This document shows, piece by piece, positions 36,642 through 44,429 of a stretch of 64,000 nt of DNA. The translations under genes were made by a program, and so were the position numbers. The DNA is from an uncultured Collinsella sp. GTDB lineage: Bacteria; Actinomycetota; Coriobacteriia; Coriobacteriales; Coriobacteriaceae. The notes beneath the pieces are model-generated. The model was not told the origin of the DNA. It saw only the letters and a program-made list of their open reading frames with translations, and searched no databases. The DNA lies in contig UQHS01000013.1 in assembly GCA_900540845.1 (NCBI GenBank), positions 17,442 to 81,441 of the forward strand, written 5' to 3'. Within the stretch, counting starts at the first letter, position 1; the number at the start of each line of letters is the position of its first letter.

Positions 36642-37514
36642 CTAGGAGCGCTTCACTCGATCCCACATGTCATTGAGCTCAGCCGTGGTCATTCCCTCGA
36701 GGCTCGTACCGCAATCGAACGCTTCGTCTTCCATGCGCCCCCAGCGCTCGCGGAACTTGGCCGTGCTGGCGCGAAGGGCACTCTCGGCGTCGACCCCCTC
36801 CAAGCGCGCAACGTTGACCAGCGCAAACAGCAGGTCACCAAACTCCATCTCGCGCTCGTCCGTCCCCGGCTCCTCCGCCTCGAACTCGGCGCGCTCCTCA
36901 GCGACCTTCTCCCAGACATCCTCGACCGTGTCCCACTCAAAGCCCATCGCCGCCGCCTTGCGCGACACCTTTTGAGCCTCCATGAGGGCTGGCAGGGCGC
37001 GCGGCACGCCGGCGAGCAACCCTTCGGGGCGCCTCCCCGCACTGGCCGCCTGGGCATCTTTGCCGCTTTTCTCGGCAAGCTTGACGCTGTCCCAAATGGC
37101 CACCACGTCCTCGGCGCTCTCGGCAGAAGCCTCAACCTCGCCAAACACATGCGGATGACGACGGATGAGCTTCTCGTTGATGCCGCGCGCCACGTCGTCC
37201 ATCGTGAACGCACCTGCATCCGCGGCGATTTGCGCATGCAAGACCACCTGCATGAGCACGTCGCCGAGCTCCTCGCGAAGATGTTCCTCGTCGCCCTGCT
37301 CGATGCAATCAACCGCCTCGTAGGCCTCTTCGATCATATTTTTAGCAATGCTCTCGTGGGTTTGCTTGCGATCCCACGGGCACCCGTCGGGCTGGCGAAG
37401 ACGCCAGATGGTCTCCACCAGGCCCTGCATGCTCTCGGCCGCATCGCAAAGCGTCGCGGTGTTACGCGTGATGCCCGCGAGGCTGGACGCTCCCGTCTCT
37501 TTCCATTCGGCCAT
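36642..37514 (-). CDS. mazG: MazG nucleoside triphosphate pyrophosphohydrolase
   Basis: 290 residues, near E. coli MazG (263). The N-terminal MazG domain has the EExxE-type metal motif in MIEEAYEAVD and EELGDVLMQ. A second domain (about 200-285) has AEERAEFEAEE and FGDLLFALVN. It hydrolyses NTPs, house-cleaning or lowering ppGpp. Start ATG 37514. It is the last gene of an operon with the phosphodiesterase, larC, larB and the ArsC-like gene. Confidence 0.93.
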   Translation of the reverse strand: MAEWKETGASSLAGITRNTATLCDAAESMQGLVETIWRLRQPDGCPWDRKQTHESIAKNMIEEAYEAVDCIEQGDEEHLREELGDVLMQVVLHAQIAADAGAFTMDDVARGINEKLIRRHPHVFGEVEASAESAEDVVAIWDSVKLAEKSGKDAQAASAGRRPEGLLAGVPRALPALMEAQKVSRKAAAMGFEWDTVEDVWEKVAEERAEFEAEEPGTDEREMEFGDLLFALVNVARLEGVDAESALRASTAKFRERWGRMEDEAFDCGTSLEGMTTAELNDMWDRVKRS

Positions 37515-37532
37515 ATTCGTTGCCTCCTGCCG

Positions 37533-38102
37533 TTACTGTTCATTCAATATGATGTGCGAAAACGCCTGGTCGATGGGCACGCCGCTCCGATAGACGCCGC
37601 AGCTGTGCGAGCCGTCCTTTGGGATGGACACGCTGCCGGGGTTGAACAGCCACGTGCCCGGATGAACGGTGCTCTCCTCGTTGACCTTGACATGCGTATG
37701 GCCGTACAGCAAAGCGGAGCTCTGAGGGAGACTCGGCATGCAATCGACGCTGTTGTGCATGCCCGCGCCGAACACGTGCCCATGCGTGCAAAACAGGGTG
37801 CGCCCATCCGGGTCCACCAGCAAGCTGCTATCCGCCATGCAGGGGAAATCGAGCACCATTTGATCGACCTCCGCCTCGCAGTTGCCGCGCACCGCCGTGA
37901 GCGTGCCCGTTGATGCGAGGTCGTTGAGCAGGGGGATGACGCGCTTGGGGTCGTAGCCCTCCGGCAGATCGTTGCGGGGACCGTGATAGAGCAAGTCGCC
38001 CAGGAGCACGACGCGATCGGGGCGCTCGCGCTCGATCACACGCATGAGGCGCTCGGCCCAGAACGCAGACCCGTGGATATCTGAAGCGATGATGAGTTTC
38101 AT
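37533..38102 (-). CDS. YfcE-type metallophosphoesterase
   Basis: 189 residues from MKLIIASDIHG (ATG 38102, GAAAGGAAG upstream). Motifs: SDIHG, GDLLYHGPRN, RGNCE, and GHTHV near the C terminus, the calcineurin-like two-metal phosphoesterase set of YfcE/MJ0936. It cleaves phosphodiesters in the cytoplasm; the natural substrate is unknown. The ATG overlaps the larC stop in ATGA, so it is coupled to larC. A role in cofactor processing would be speculative. Confidence 0.9.
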   Translation of the reverse strand: MKLIIASDIHGSAFWAERLMRVIERERPDRVVLLGDLLYHGPRNDLPEGYDPKRVIPLLNDLASTGTLTAVRGNCEAEVDQMVLDFPCMADSSLLVDPDGRTLFCTHGHVFGAGMHNSVDCMPSLPQSSALLYGHTHVKVNEESTVHPGTWLFNPGSVSIPKDGSHSCGVYRSGVPIDQAFSHIILNEQ

Positions 38103-39460
38103 GCATCTTCCTTTCGTACAGCACGCTCTGCCCCGGCGTACGCGAAGCGTGCCGCGTCCATCACGGAACCCACCGAGACCCCGGCGGCCCGCGCGCACGC
38201 CGCGCACGCCTCGTACTCGGGCTTCGCGCGCTCAGTGCCGTCGGGCAAGGTCGCCACTTTCACCGGCACCTGCCCATAGGGGGTGGCCACCGTCTCGAGG
38301 CGACGTGGCAACACCGTTCGTTCCATAAGGCACCGACGGATGCCGAGGGTGGTCGTCTCGCGAAAGATCACCTGCTCCAGCGCGGAGACCTCGCCGGTCG
38401 AACACAAAACTTGCAGCTGGTATGCAGGGCGCCCCTTCTTTGTGAACAGGGGGATCCAGTGCGCCTCACGGGCGCCGGCGGCGATGAGCGCGTCGGCGGC
38501 GAAGGCCATCTGTTCCGCCGTCGCGTCATCGATGTCGCATTCGAGCTTGACGACACGCGTGGGCGCCTCGAGCTCCGTGGTGTATGCGCCCTGCATGGAG
38601 GGCTGCATCGCAGGCGTCTCCTTGTGCACACGCCCGGAAACATCTTCTATGAGGACAGCCCTCAACACCGACGGGCGGCTGTAGGTGCGCTTTCCAGCTC
38701 CCAGGCCAACCCTGTGCACCAGATAGCGATCGGGCAGTTCGAACTCGGGCTCCAGCGCCGCCACCAGCGCCGCCCCCGTAGGCGTGACGAGCTCGCCCTC
38801 GACCTCACACGGCGCCAAGGGAAGCCCATGGGCTTGGCAGATGTTGCACGTTGCGGGCACCGGCACCGGAATGACCCCATGCTGGCAGCGAACGGTGCCA
38901 TGGCCCTCGACGAGCACGGGCACCACCACGCGTTCGATGCCGAGGTGATCGAGAAGAACGGCAGCCGCAACCACGTCCACAATCGAATCGACGGCGCCCA
39001 CCTCGTGAAAATGCACTTCGCTCACGGGAAGGCCGTGGGCTTTCGCCTCAGCCTCACCCAATATGGCGAACGCCTTTGCGGCGAGCGCCCTTGCGGCGGG
39101 CGTCATGCGGGCGGACGCGATCAGGGCTCCAATCTCCGCGAGGCCACGGTGCTCGTGATGATGGATATGGGAGCCGTGGCCGTGATGGGCATGCTCGCCG
39201 GCATGCTCGGTCCCATGCAGGTAGACCATGTCGTGATCGTGATTCTCGTGCTCGGCATCAAGATGCACGGCGAAGTCGAAGCAGGACAGCCCCGCCTTCG
39301 CCACGCGCGAGACCTCGACGGCAAAGCCCTCAACCTGCAAACTGTCGAGCGCATCCATCACCTCGGCCTGCGCGCGCCCACGATCGGGCGCAACGTCGAG
39401 CAAAGCCGCCACTAGCATATCGCCCGCAATGCCCGCCTGGCAGTCGAGCCACAGCGCCAT
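38099..39460 (-). CDS. larC: LarC nickel-insertion protein (single continuous frame)
   Basis: 453 residues from MALWLDCQAGIAGDM (ATG 39460). Residues about 75-110 form a His-rich loop with HAHHGHGSHIHHHEH that would bind nickel. The C-terminal part (about 300-450) has the CDIDDATAEQ motif. LarC uses CTP and nickel to install Ni in the pincer cofactor. In Lactobacillus the protein is made by programmed frameshifting between larC1 and larC2; here it is one uninterrupted frame. It is 14 bases downstream of larB and overlaps the phosphodiesterase by four bases. Confidence 0.92.
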   Translation of the reverse strand: MALWLDCQAGIAGDMLVAALLDVAPDRGRAQAEVMDALDSLQVEGFAVEVSRVAKAGLSCFDFAVHLDAEHENHDHDMVYLHGTEHAGEHAHHGHGSHIHHHEHRGLAEIGALIASARMTPAARALAAKAFAILGEAEAKAHGLPVSEVHFHEVGAVDSIVDVVAAAVLLDHLGIERVVVPVLVEGHGTVRCQHGVIPVPVPATCNICQAHGLPLAPCEVEGELVTPTGAALVAALEPEFELPDRYLVHRVGLGAGKRTYSRPSVLRAVLIEDVSGRVHKETPAMQPSMQGAYTTELEAPTRVVKLECDIDDATAEQMAFAADALIAAGAREAHWIPLFTKKGRPAYQLQVLCSTGEVSALEQVIFRETTTLGIRRCLMERTVLPRRLETVATPYGQVPVKVATLPDGTERAKPEYEACAACARAAGVSVGSVMDAARFAYAGAERAVRKEDA

Positions 39461-39474
39461 AGTACCACCCACGC

Positions 39475-40239
39475 TTATCCCCTCTTTCCCGGAAGGTGAT
39501 TGATGAGCGACGCCTGGAACGCCGCACCAAATCCGTTGTCGATATTGACCACCGAAACGCCGCTCGCGCAGCTGTTCACCATGGCAAGCAGCGCGGTGAC
39601 GCCGCCGAGGTTGGCCCCATAGCCCACACTCGTGGGCACCGCGATCACCGGGCAACTCGCCAACCCGGCAACGACGCTCGGCAGGGCGCCCTCCATGCCC
39701 GCGATCGCGACGATCACCTGAGCCGATGCGATGCGCTCGGCATGCGCCAGCAGACGGTGGATGCCCGCAACGCCTGCGTCTTGCGCAAGCGTCACGCGAT
39801 TGCCAAGAAACCTGGCCGTGAGCTCGGCCTCCGCCGCCACGGGCGCGTCGCTCGTACCCGCCGTGATGATGAGGACCTCGCCGTTGCCGTCGGGCTCGGG
39901 GAAGGCTCCCACCACCCCGGCCTGAGCCTCGGCATGATACTCGAAAGGACATCCGATCTCGTGGAGCCGATGCGCCTTTTCGCAGGTGAGGCGCGTAATC
40001 AAAATGCGCTGCTGGCCCGCTCCGAGCATCGTGTCGACGATCCCCGCGATCTGCTCGGGCGTCTTGCCCGCGCCGTAGATGACCTCCCCCGCCCCGCAGC
40101 GCACGCCGCGCTGCAGGTCTATGCAGGCGTAGCCCACGTCGGCGGTTGCATCCACCCGCACGCGGCGCACGAGCTCCGCGGGCTCGACGGTGCCCGCCGC
40201 GACATCGCACGCCAGCGCCTCAAGTTCCTGTGCGTCCAT
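39475..40239 (-). CDS. larB: LarB pyridinium-3,5-biscarboxylate mononucleotide synthase
   Basis: 254 residues, about the family length. The PurE-like C-terminal part has AGTSDAPVAAEAE and VVAGLASCPVIAVPTSVGYG. LarB carboxylates and hydrolyses nicotinic acid adenine dinucleotide to give the dicarboxylated mononucleotide, the substrate of LarE. It is preceded by the ArsC-like gene (stop at 40249, ten bases from the larB ATG) and followed by larC. GGAGGGCG lies upstream of the ATG. Confidence 0.93.
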   Translation of the reverse strand: MDAQELEALACDVAAGTVEPAELVRRVRVDATADVGYACIDLQRGVRCGAGEVIYGAGKTPEQIAGIVDTMLGAGQQRILITRLTCEKAHRLHEIGCPFEYHAEAQAGVVGAFPEPDGNGEVLIITAGTSDAPVAAEAELTARFLGNRVTLAQDAGVAGIHRLLAHAERIASAQVIVAIAGMEGALPSVVAGLASCPVIAVPTSVGYGANLGGVTALLAMVNSCASGVSVVNIDNGFGAAFQASLINHLPGKRG

Positions 40240-40248
40240 GGCGCCCTC

Positions 40249-40608
40249 CTACAGCAGGGCTTCTTCCCAAGCGGGCTCGCGGAAGCCCGTGAGGACGGTG
40301 TCCTCCGTCACGATGATGGGGCGCTTCACGAGCATGCCATCGGTCGCGAGCAGGGCATAGGCCTCCTCATCGGTCATACCGGCATCGAGCATCGATTTTA
40401 CGCCCAGTTCCCGGTACTTCATGCCGCTCGTGTTGAAGAAACGACGCAGGGGCAGGCCCGAGCGCTCGCGCCACGCCTTGAGCTCCTCGGCGGTTGGGGC
40501 ATCCTCAACGATGTGACGATCGGTGTACTCGATCCCGTGCTCGTCTAACCATTTCTTGGCCTTTTTGCACGTCGTGCACTTGGGATATTCGACAAACAGA
40601 ACAGACAT
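40249..40608 (-). CDS. ArsC/Spx-family thioredoxin-fold protein
   Basis: 119 residues from MSVLFVEYPKCTTCKKAKKWL (ATG 40608, GAAAGGAGAC upstream). A CxxC motif (CTTC) occupies the arsenate reductase/Spx active-site position. YffB/ArsC-like proteins reduce arsenate or bind glutathione; Spx proteins bind RNA polymerase. The lack of neighbouring ars genes argues against a dedicated arsenic role. It heads the larB-larC-phosphodiesterase-mazG operon. Confidence 0.87.
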   Translation of the reverse strand: MSVLFVEYPKCTTCKKAKKWLDEHGIEYTDRHIVEDAPTAEELKAWRERSGLPLRRFFNTSGMKYRELGVKSMLDAGMTDEEAYALLATDGMLVKRPIIVTEDTVLTGFREPAWEEALL

Positions 40609-40659
40609 GGGCGTCTCCTTTCGATAACAGCGTTGCTGCCTTAAGCGTACCCGAGCCCG

Positions 40660-40665
40660 TATAAT
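40660..40665 (+). promoter_or_regulatory. TATAAT -10 for a leaderless message
   Basis: A consensus TATAAT ends seven bases before the ATG at 40673. No -35 at 17 bases and no Shine-Dalgarno are seen. Confidence 0.5.
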
Positions 40666-40672
40666 GGCAAGC

Positions 40673-41257
40673 ATGAAAAATACGCGTGACATATTCAATA
40701 CCGTCAACGGGCCCGCGGGCGACATGAGCCCTGAGCCACCCACCCGTTTGACTCCGGGCAGAAGGGCTGCGCTGTACGGCGTGCTCACCGCGGCGGCGCT
40801 CGTTTGCGGTTATCTTGAGCTGCTCATCCCCGTTCCGGTGGGCGTTCCGGGCATCAAGCTCGGCCTCGGCAACGCCGTGGTCCTCATCGCGCTCGTGCGC
40901 ATGGGCGCCAAAAGCGGCCTCTACTTGATGTTTGCCAAGGTCATCGCGTCGACACTGCTCTTTGCCAACATGCAGATGCTCGTGTTTTCCCTGGCGGGAG
41001 GCCTGCTGTCGTGGACAATCATGGCGCTTGCCGTGCGCAGCGGCCTCTTCTCGACCGTGGGCACCTCGGTGCTCGGCGGCATCGCCCACAACGCGGGTCA
41101 GCTCGTTGCCGTTGCGGCCCTGCTCTCGCCCCGGGTCGCCCTTGTGAACGTGCCCATCCTTGCCGTCGCGGGTGTCCTTTGCGGGGCCGTGGTCGGCGTG
41201 GCCTGTCAGCTCGCGTTGCGGGCGCTGCCCCAGGAGGCGTTCGATGGCCGGCTCTAA
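40673..41257 (+). CDS. EetB-like Gx transporter (Hpre_diP_synt_I family)
   Basis: 194 residues from MKNTRDIFN; ATG 40664 is also in frame but would lie within the -10. Five or six hydrophobic segments cover about 25-185, with the family start YGVLTAAALVCGYLE and GIKLGLGN. These ECF-like membrane proteins accompany ApbE in flavin-based extracellular electron transfer loci (EetB) and are sometimes named heptaprenyl diphosphate synthase component I. Its last 14 bases overlap apbE. A polyprenyl synthetase lies 9 kb away, not adjacent. Confidence 0.82.
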   Translation: MKNTRDIFNTVNGPAGDMSPEPPTRLTPGRRAALYGVLTAAALVCGYLELLIPVPVGVPGIKLGLGNAVVLIALVRMGAKSGLYLMFAKVIASTLLFANMQMLVFSLAGGLLSWTIMALAVRSGLFSTVGTSVLGGIAHNAGQLVAVAALLSPRVALVNVPILAVAGVLCGAVVGVACQLALRALPQEAFDGRL

Positions 41258-42293
41258 GTGCGCGCTCACCCGCCGGGGCCTTTTCGCGGGCGCAGCGCTC
41301 TGCCTTCCCGCGCTCCTCTCTGCAGGTTGCTCGAACAACAATCGAACCGCCGCGCAGGGCCGGGCCGAGGACCAGGGCACATCCGGCTCAACGTTCGCAT
41401 TCGATACCTACTGCACATTCAAGATCTATGGCGATTCGAGCGCCCCGGCAAAGCTCTCCCAAGCCTGCGCGCGCTACGACGCACTATTCAATCTGTACGA
41501 CGAGACCTCGGACATCGCGCGCATCAACGCCGCCGGCGGAGCCCCCGTCACCGTGGACCCCTGCACGATAGCCCTGCTCGAAAGGGCTCTGGAATTTTGC
41601 GCATCCGCGCAAGGGCTTTTCGACATCACCATCGGGGCCGTCTCCACGCTCTGGGATTTCTCGGAAGGCGTGTGCCCGAGCGACGAGGAGATCGCCCGCG
41701 CGCTCCCCCACGTGAACTGGCGCTGCGTCGAGGTCGATCGCGAGGGCGGTACGGTACGGCTCGCCGACGAGCACGCGAAGCTCGACTTGGGCGGCATCGC
41801 AAAGGGCTATGTTGCCGACCAGCTCTGCGAATTGCTCGCGCGCGAAACCAGCGCAACCGGCGCTGTCCTGTCGCTGGGAGGCAACATCGCGTTTTACGGG
41901 CAGAAACCTGACGGATCGCTCTGGGAGGCGGGCATTCGCGACCCCAACGACCCCGGCGGCACGTCCGTGGTGGGGACCGCGCGCGTAAGCAGCGGCTCGC
42001 TTGTAACAAGCGGCCTGTACGAGCGGACGTTCGAACTCGATGGAGCCACGTATTGGCACATCCTCGACCCGCGCACCGGTATGCCCGTGCAAACCGACAC
42101 CTCGAGCGTCACGGTCTTTTGCCCCTCATCAACCACGGCGGACGCCCTCTCCACCACGCTTTTCGTGGCCGGAAGCAGCGCGGGCGCGGCGATGGCCGAC
42201 GCATACGACGATACCGCGGCCTATTTCCTGCTGCAAAACGGCGGCGTAGCCGAATCCCCCCGCTGGCAGGACCTCACCGACTTCAATGCCTAA
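41244..42293 (+). CDS. apbE: FAD:protein FMN transferase, lipoprotein
   Basis: 349 residues from MAGSKCALTRRG (ATG 41244, AGGAGG upstream). A Tat-like TRRGLFAGA and a lipobox LSAGC indicate an exported lipoprotein. The ApbE core is present: DLGGIAKGYVAD, LSLGGNIAFYG and the Mg-binding end HILDPRTGMPV. It attaches FMN to Thr/Ser of partner proteins (FMN-binding proteins, Nqr/Rnf subunits) outside the membrane. No target protein is in view. It overlaps the EetB-like gene by 14 bases. Confidence 0.93.
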   Translation: MAGSKCALTRRGLFAGAALCLPALLSAGCSNNNRTAAQGRAEDQGTSGSTFAFDTYCTFKIYGDSSAPAKLSQACARYDALFNLYDETSDIARINAAGGAPVTVDPCTIALLERALEFCASAQGLFDITIGAVSTLWDFSEGVCPSDEEIARALPHVNWRCVEVDREGGTVRLADEHAKLDLGGIAKGYVADQLCELLARETSATGAVLSLGGNIAFYGQKPDGSLWEAGIRDPNDPGGTSVVGTARVSSGSLVTSGLYERTFELDGATYWHILDPRTGMPVQTDTSSVTVFCPSSTTADALSTTLFVAGSSAGAAMADAYDDTAAYFLLQNGGVAESPRWQDLTDFNA

Positions 42294-42296
42294 TCC

Positions 42297-42386
42297 GGGG
42301 ACGGGTGCAAAATTGCACATTCCCGCCCGATAGCAAAAAGGGGGACGGGTGCAGAATTGCGCATGCGCAATTCTGCACCCGTCCCC
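42297..42386. repeat. Extragenic palindromic repeats, GGGGACGGGTGC family
   Basis: Three copies: 42297-42319 (plus), 42341-42363 (plus) and 42364-42386 (minus). The last two meet head to head in a perfect 46-base palindrome with no spacer. The copies begin GGGGACGGGTGCA and end AATTGC(A/G)CA. They lie between the convergent apbE and murB stops and may also end transcription. Confidence 0.9.
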
Positions 42387-42398
42387 GGATTGCTCAAA

Positions 42399-43349
42399 CT
42401 AGAACTCGCCGACCATGCGAACCTCGGGCTCGAGGTCGACACCAAACTGCTCTTTCACCTCATGCTGCACATGCTCGATCAAGCCGAGCACGTCCTTGGC
42501 GCTCGCACGGCCGGTGTTCACCACAAAGCCGCAATGTTTCTCGCTCACCTGCGCATCGCCCACGCGCGCACCGCGCAGCCCCGCGTCCATGATGAGCTTC
42601 CCGGCGAAATAGCCCTGAGGGCGCTTGAACGTGGAACCAGCGCTCGCCATCTCGAGCGGCTGCTTCTCCTCGCGACGCCTCTGGTAGTCGTCCATCGCGG
42701 CGCGGATCATCGCCGGGTTCTCGGGCGACAGCTTAAAGGTTGCCGACAAGACGATCAGGCCGTCATCGTGCACGCGGCTCTTGCGATACCCCAGATTGAG
42801 ATCACGCACCTCGAGCGTCACGACCGACCCGCGATTGCCCTGCTTGCTCGGCACGTACACGCGAACCGACTCGAGCACCTCACCCGTCGTGCCGTCATAC
42901 GCACCGGCGTTCATGAAGCACGCGCCACCGACCGTGGCGGGAATGCCCCACAAGGGCTCCATCCCCGAGAGACCCTCCTCCGCGGCGGCCAGGGCAACAT
43001 CGCGCAGCAGCGCACCTGCCTGGGCGGTCACGCGCCAACGCGAGGCGTCCACCTCGATGGAGGAGAAGTTGTCGCGGAGCAGCACAACGACGCCGCGGAT
43101 GCCACGATCGCCCACGAGCAGGTCAGAGCCGTTGCCCACCACCGTCACCGGGACGCCACCCGTCATGCATGTATCGAGCACCCTGACGAGCGCCTCGGGC
43201 GTGCGCGGAGTCACCAGCACATCCGCGGGGCCGCCGATCTTGAACGTGGTGTGCAGGCGCATGGGCTCGGTCATGAGCACATTGTCCTCGCCGGCGATCT
43301 GCGCCAACACGCACAGCATCTCTTCGCTCACGTACTCGTGCTCATGCAT
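42399..43349 (-). CDS. murB: UDP-N-acetylenolpyruvoylglucosamine reductase
   Basis: 316 residues from MHEHEYVSEEM (ATG 43349, GGGAGGA upstream; the upstream open frame has no site). The FAD-binding part has TTFKIGGPADVLV and GNGSDLLVGDRG; the substrate part has GAYDGTTGEV, and the catalytic Ser/Glu region lies in SAGSTFKRP and RVGDAQVSEKHCGF. It reduces the enolpyruvyl group to form UDP-MurNAc. Isolated from other mur genes here. Confidence 0.95.
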   Translation of the reverse strand: MHEHEYVSEEMLCVLAQIAGEDNVLMTEPMRLHTTFKIGGPADVLVTPRTPEALVRVLDTCMTGGVPVTVVGNGSDLLVGDRGIRGVVVLLRDNFSSIEVDASRWRVTAQAGALLRDVALAAAEEGLSGMEPLWGIPATVGGACFMNAGAYDGTTGEVLESVRVYVPSKQGNRGSVVTLEVRDLNLGYRKSRVHDDGLIVLSATFKLSPENPAMIRAAMDDYQRRREEKQPLEMASAGSTFKRPQGYFAGKLIMDAGLRGARVGDAQVSEKHCGFVVNTGRASAKDVLGLIEHVQHEVKEQFGVDLEPEVRMVGEF

Positions 43350-43690
43350 AGGGTCCTCCCATTGGCCGGATACAAAACCGTCACGACTCACTATACCCAA
43401 GCAGCCGCGGCAATCACGCGACTCTGCGCCGCATGCGGAGGACGACCCGAACCGCGGGATGAACGAATCGACGGCCCCGCTCCGAGCAACCGCAGCCACA
43501 CGACCCCGCATTCGCGCGCTGTAGCAGCGCGGGGACGCGGCAGCACATCGTCGTGACCCCGCGGAGCCACGCCCGCCGGACGCCGGGCGCAGGGCGCGGC
43601 GCCACCGCGGTTGCACCCCTCAGCGGCGCAAATTTCCCCGCACATGCACCCGCCAAAAGAAAAGGGTGCCGCAAAACCATCGGCAAGTCC
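43350..43690. other. Spacer between murB and the riboflavin operon
   Basis: No gene supported. A minus-strand -10 TATAGT (43395-43390) about 40 bases before murB is plausible for murB. The rest is GC-rich with several short inverted repeats. Confidence 0.45.
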
Positions 43691-43695
43691 TCCCG

Positions 43696-43724
43696 TTGCG
43701 TCCTGCAGAAAGGAGCGTTATAGT
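43696..43724 (+). promoter_or_regulatory. Promoter of the riboflavin ECF operon
   Basis: TTGCGT (43696-43701), 17-base spacer, TATAGT (43719-43724). Transcription would begin near 43731, at the first base of the riboswitch. Confidence 0.65.
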
Positions 43725-43730
43725 CGACAT

Positions 43731-43870
43731 GTTTCAGGGCGGGGTGCAATTCCCCACCGGCGGTATATGCGCAGCGAGACGCCTCGTCACGCGCATGAGC
43801 CCGCGAGCCGCTCGATGCGGCCGACCCGGTGCGATTCCGGGGCCGACGGTATAGTCCGGATGGAAGAAAC
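43731..43870 (+). promoter_or_regulatory. FMN riboswitch (RFN element)
   Basis: All conserved blocks are present in order: AGGGCGGGGTGCAATTCCCC, CCGGCGGTA, GCCCGCGAGCCGC, GACCCGGTGCGATTCCGGGG and CCGACGGTATAGTCCGGATG. GTTTC (43731-43735) and GAAAC (43866-43870) close helix P1. The next ribosome site GGAAGG is only a few bases later and can pair with the TTCC before the ATG, and no U-run follows, so control is probably at translation. Confidence 0.95.
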
Positions 43871-43883
43871 GGAAGGTGTTTCC

Positions 43884-44429
43884 ATGAACAACGCTATCGA
43901 TTCGAAGAAGATCGCCCTCACCGCGCTCTTCACCGCGGCCTCGCTCGTGCTCAGCTTTGTGCAAATCCCCTTGTTCCCCGCCGCGCCGTGGCTCATGTAC
44001 GACCCTTCGGGCATCGCCTGCCTCATTGCGGCCATGGCATTTGGCCCCAAGGTCGGCGCGGTCGTCGCCATCGTCTCCTGGCTCCCCCGCGTCTTCCTCG
44101 ACCCCTTTGGGGCGCCGATGGGAATGCTCTCCACCTGCGCATTCATCATTCCCGCCGCGCTCATCTACCGCAGCCGCAACCGCTCGCGTTCCTCGGCGCT
44201 CACCGGGATGCTTGCAGGCGCCGCCCTGTCCATCGCCCTTTCCTGCGCAATGAACCTCGTTGTCACGCCCCTGTACACTGCCATTTCCGTGGAACAGGTG
44301 GCGGGCATGATCATCCCCATCCTGCTGCCGTTCAACTTCCTCAAGATGGTTGTCAACGTGATCGCAGGCCAGGTCCTGCTCACGCCCTGCATGAACGTGC
44401 TCAAAGCGCAAAGCGGCATCGACGCATGA
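43884..44429 (+). CDS. ribU: Riboflavin ECF transporter substrate component
   Basis: 181 residues from MNNAIDSKKIAL (ATG 43884, GGAAGG upstream). Five or six hydrophobic segments, with the S-component features FPAAPWLMYDPSGIACLI and MAFGPKVG. The FMN riboswitch directly upstream identifies riboflavin/FMN precursor as ligand. The ATG of the ATPase gene overlaps the stop (ATGA). Confidence 0.9.
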   Translation: MNNAIDSKKIALTALFTAASLVLSFVQIPLFPAAPWLMYDPSGIACLIAAMAFGPKVGAVVAIVSWLPRVFLDPFGAPMGMLSTCAFIIPAALIYRSRNRSRSSALTGMLAGAALSIALSCAMNLVVTPLYTAISVEQVAGMIIPILLPFNFLKMVVNVIAGQVLLTPCMNVLKAQSGIDA

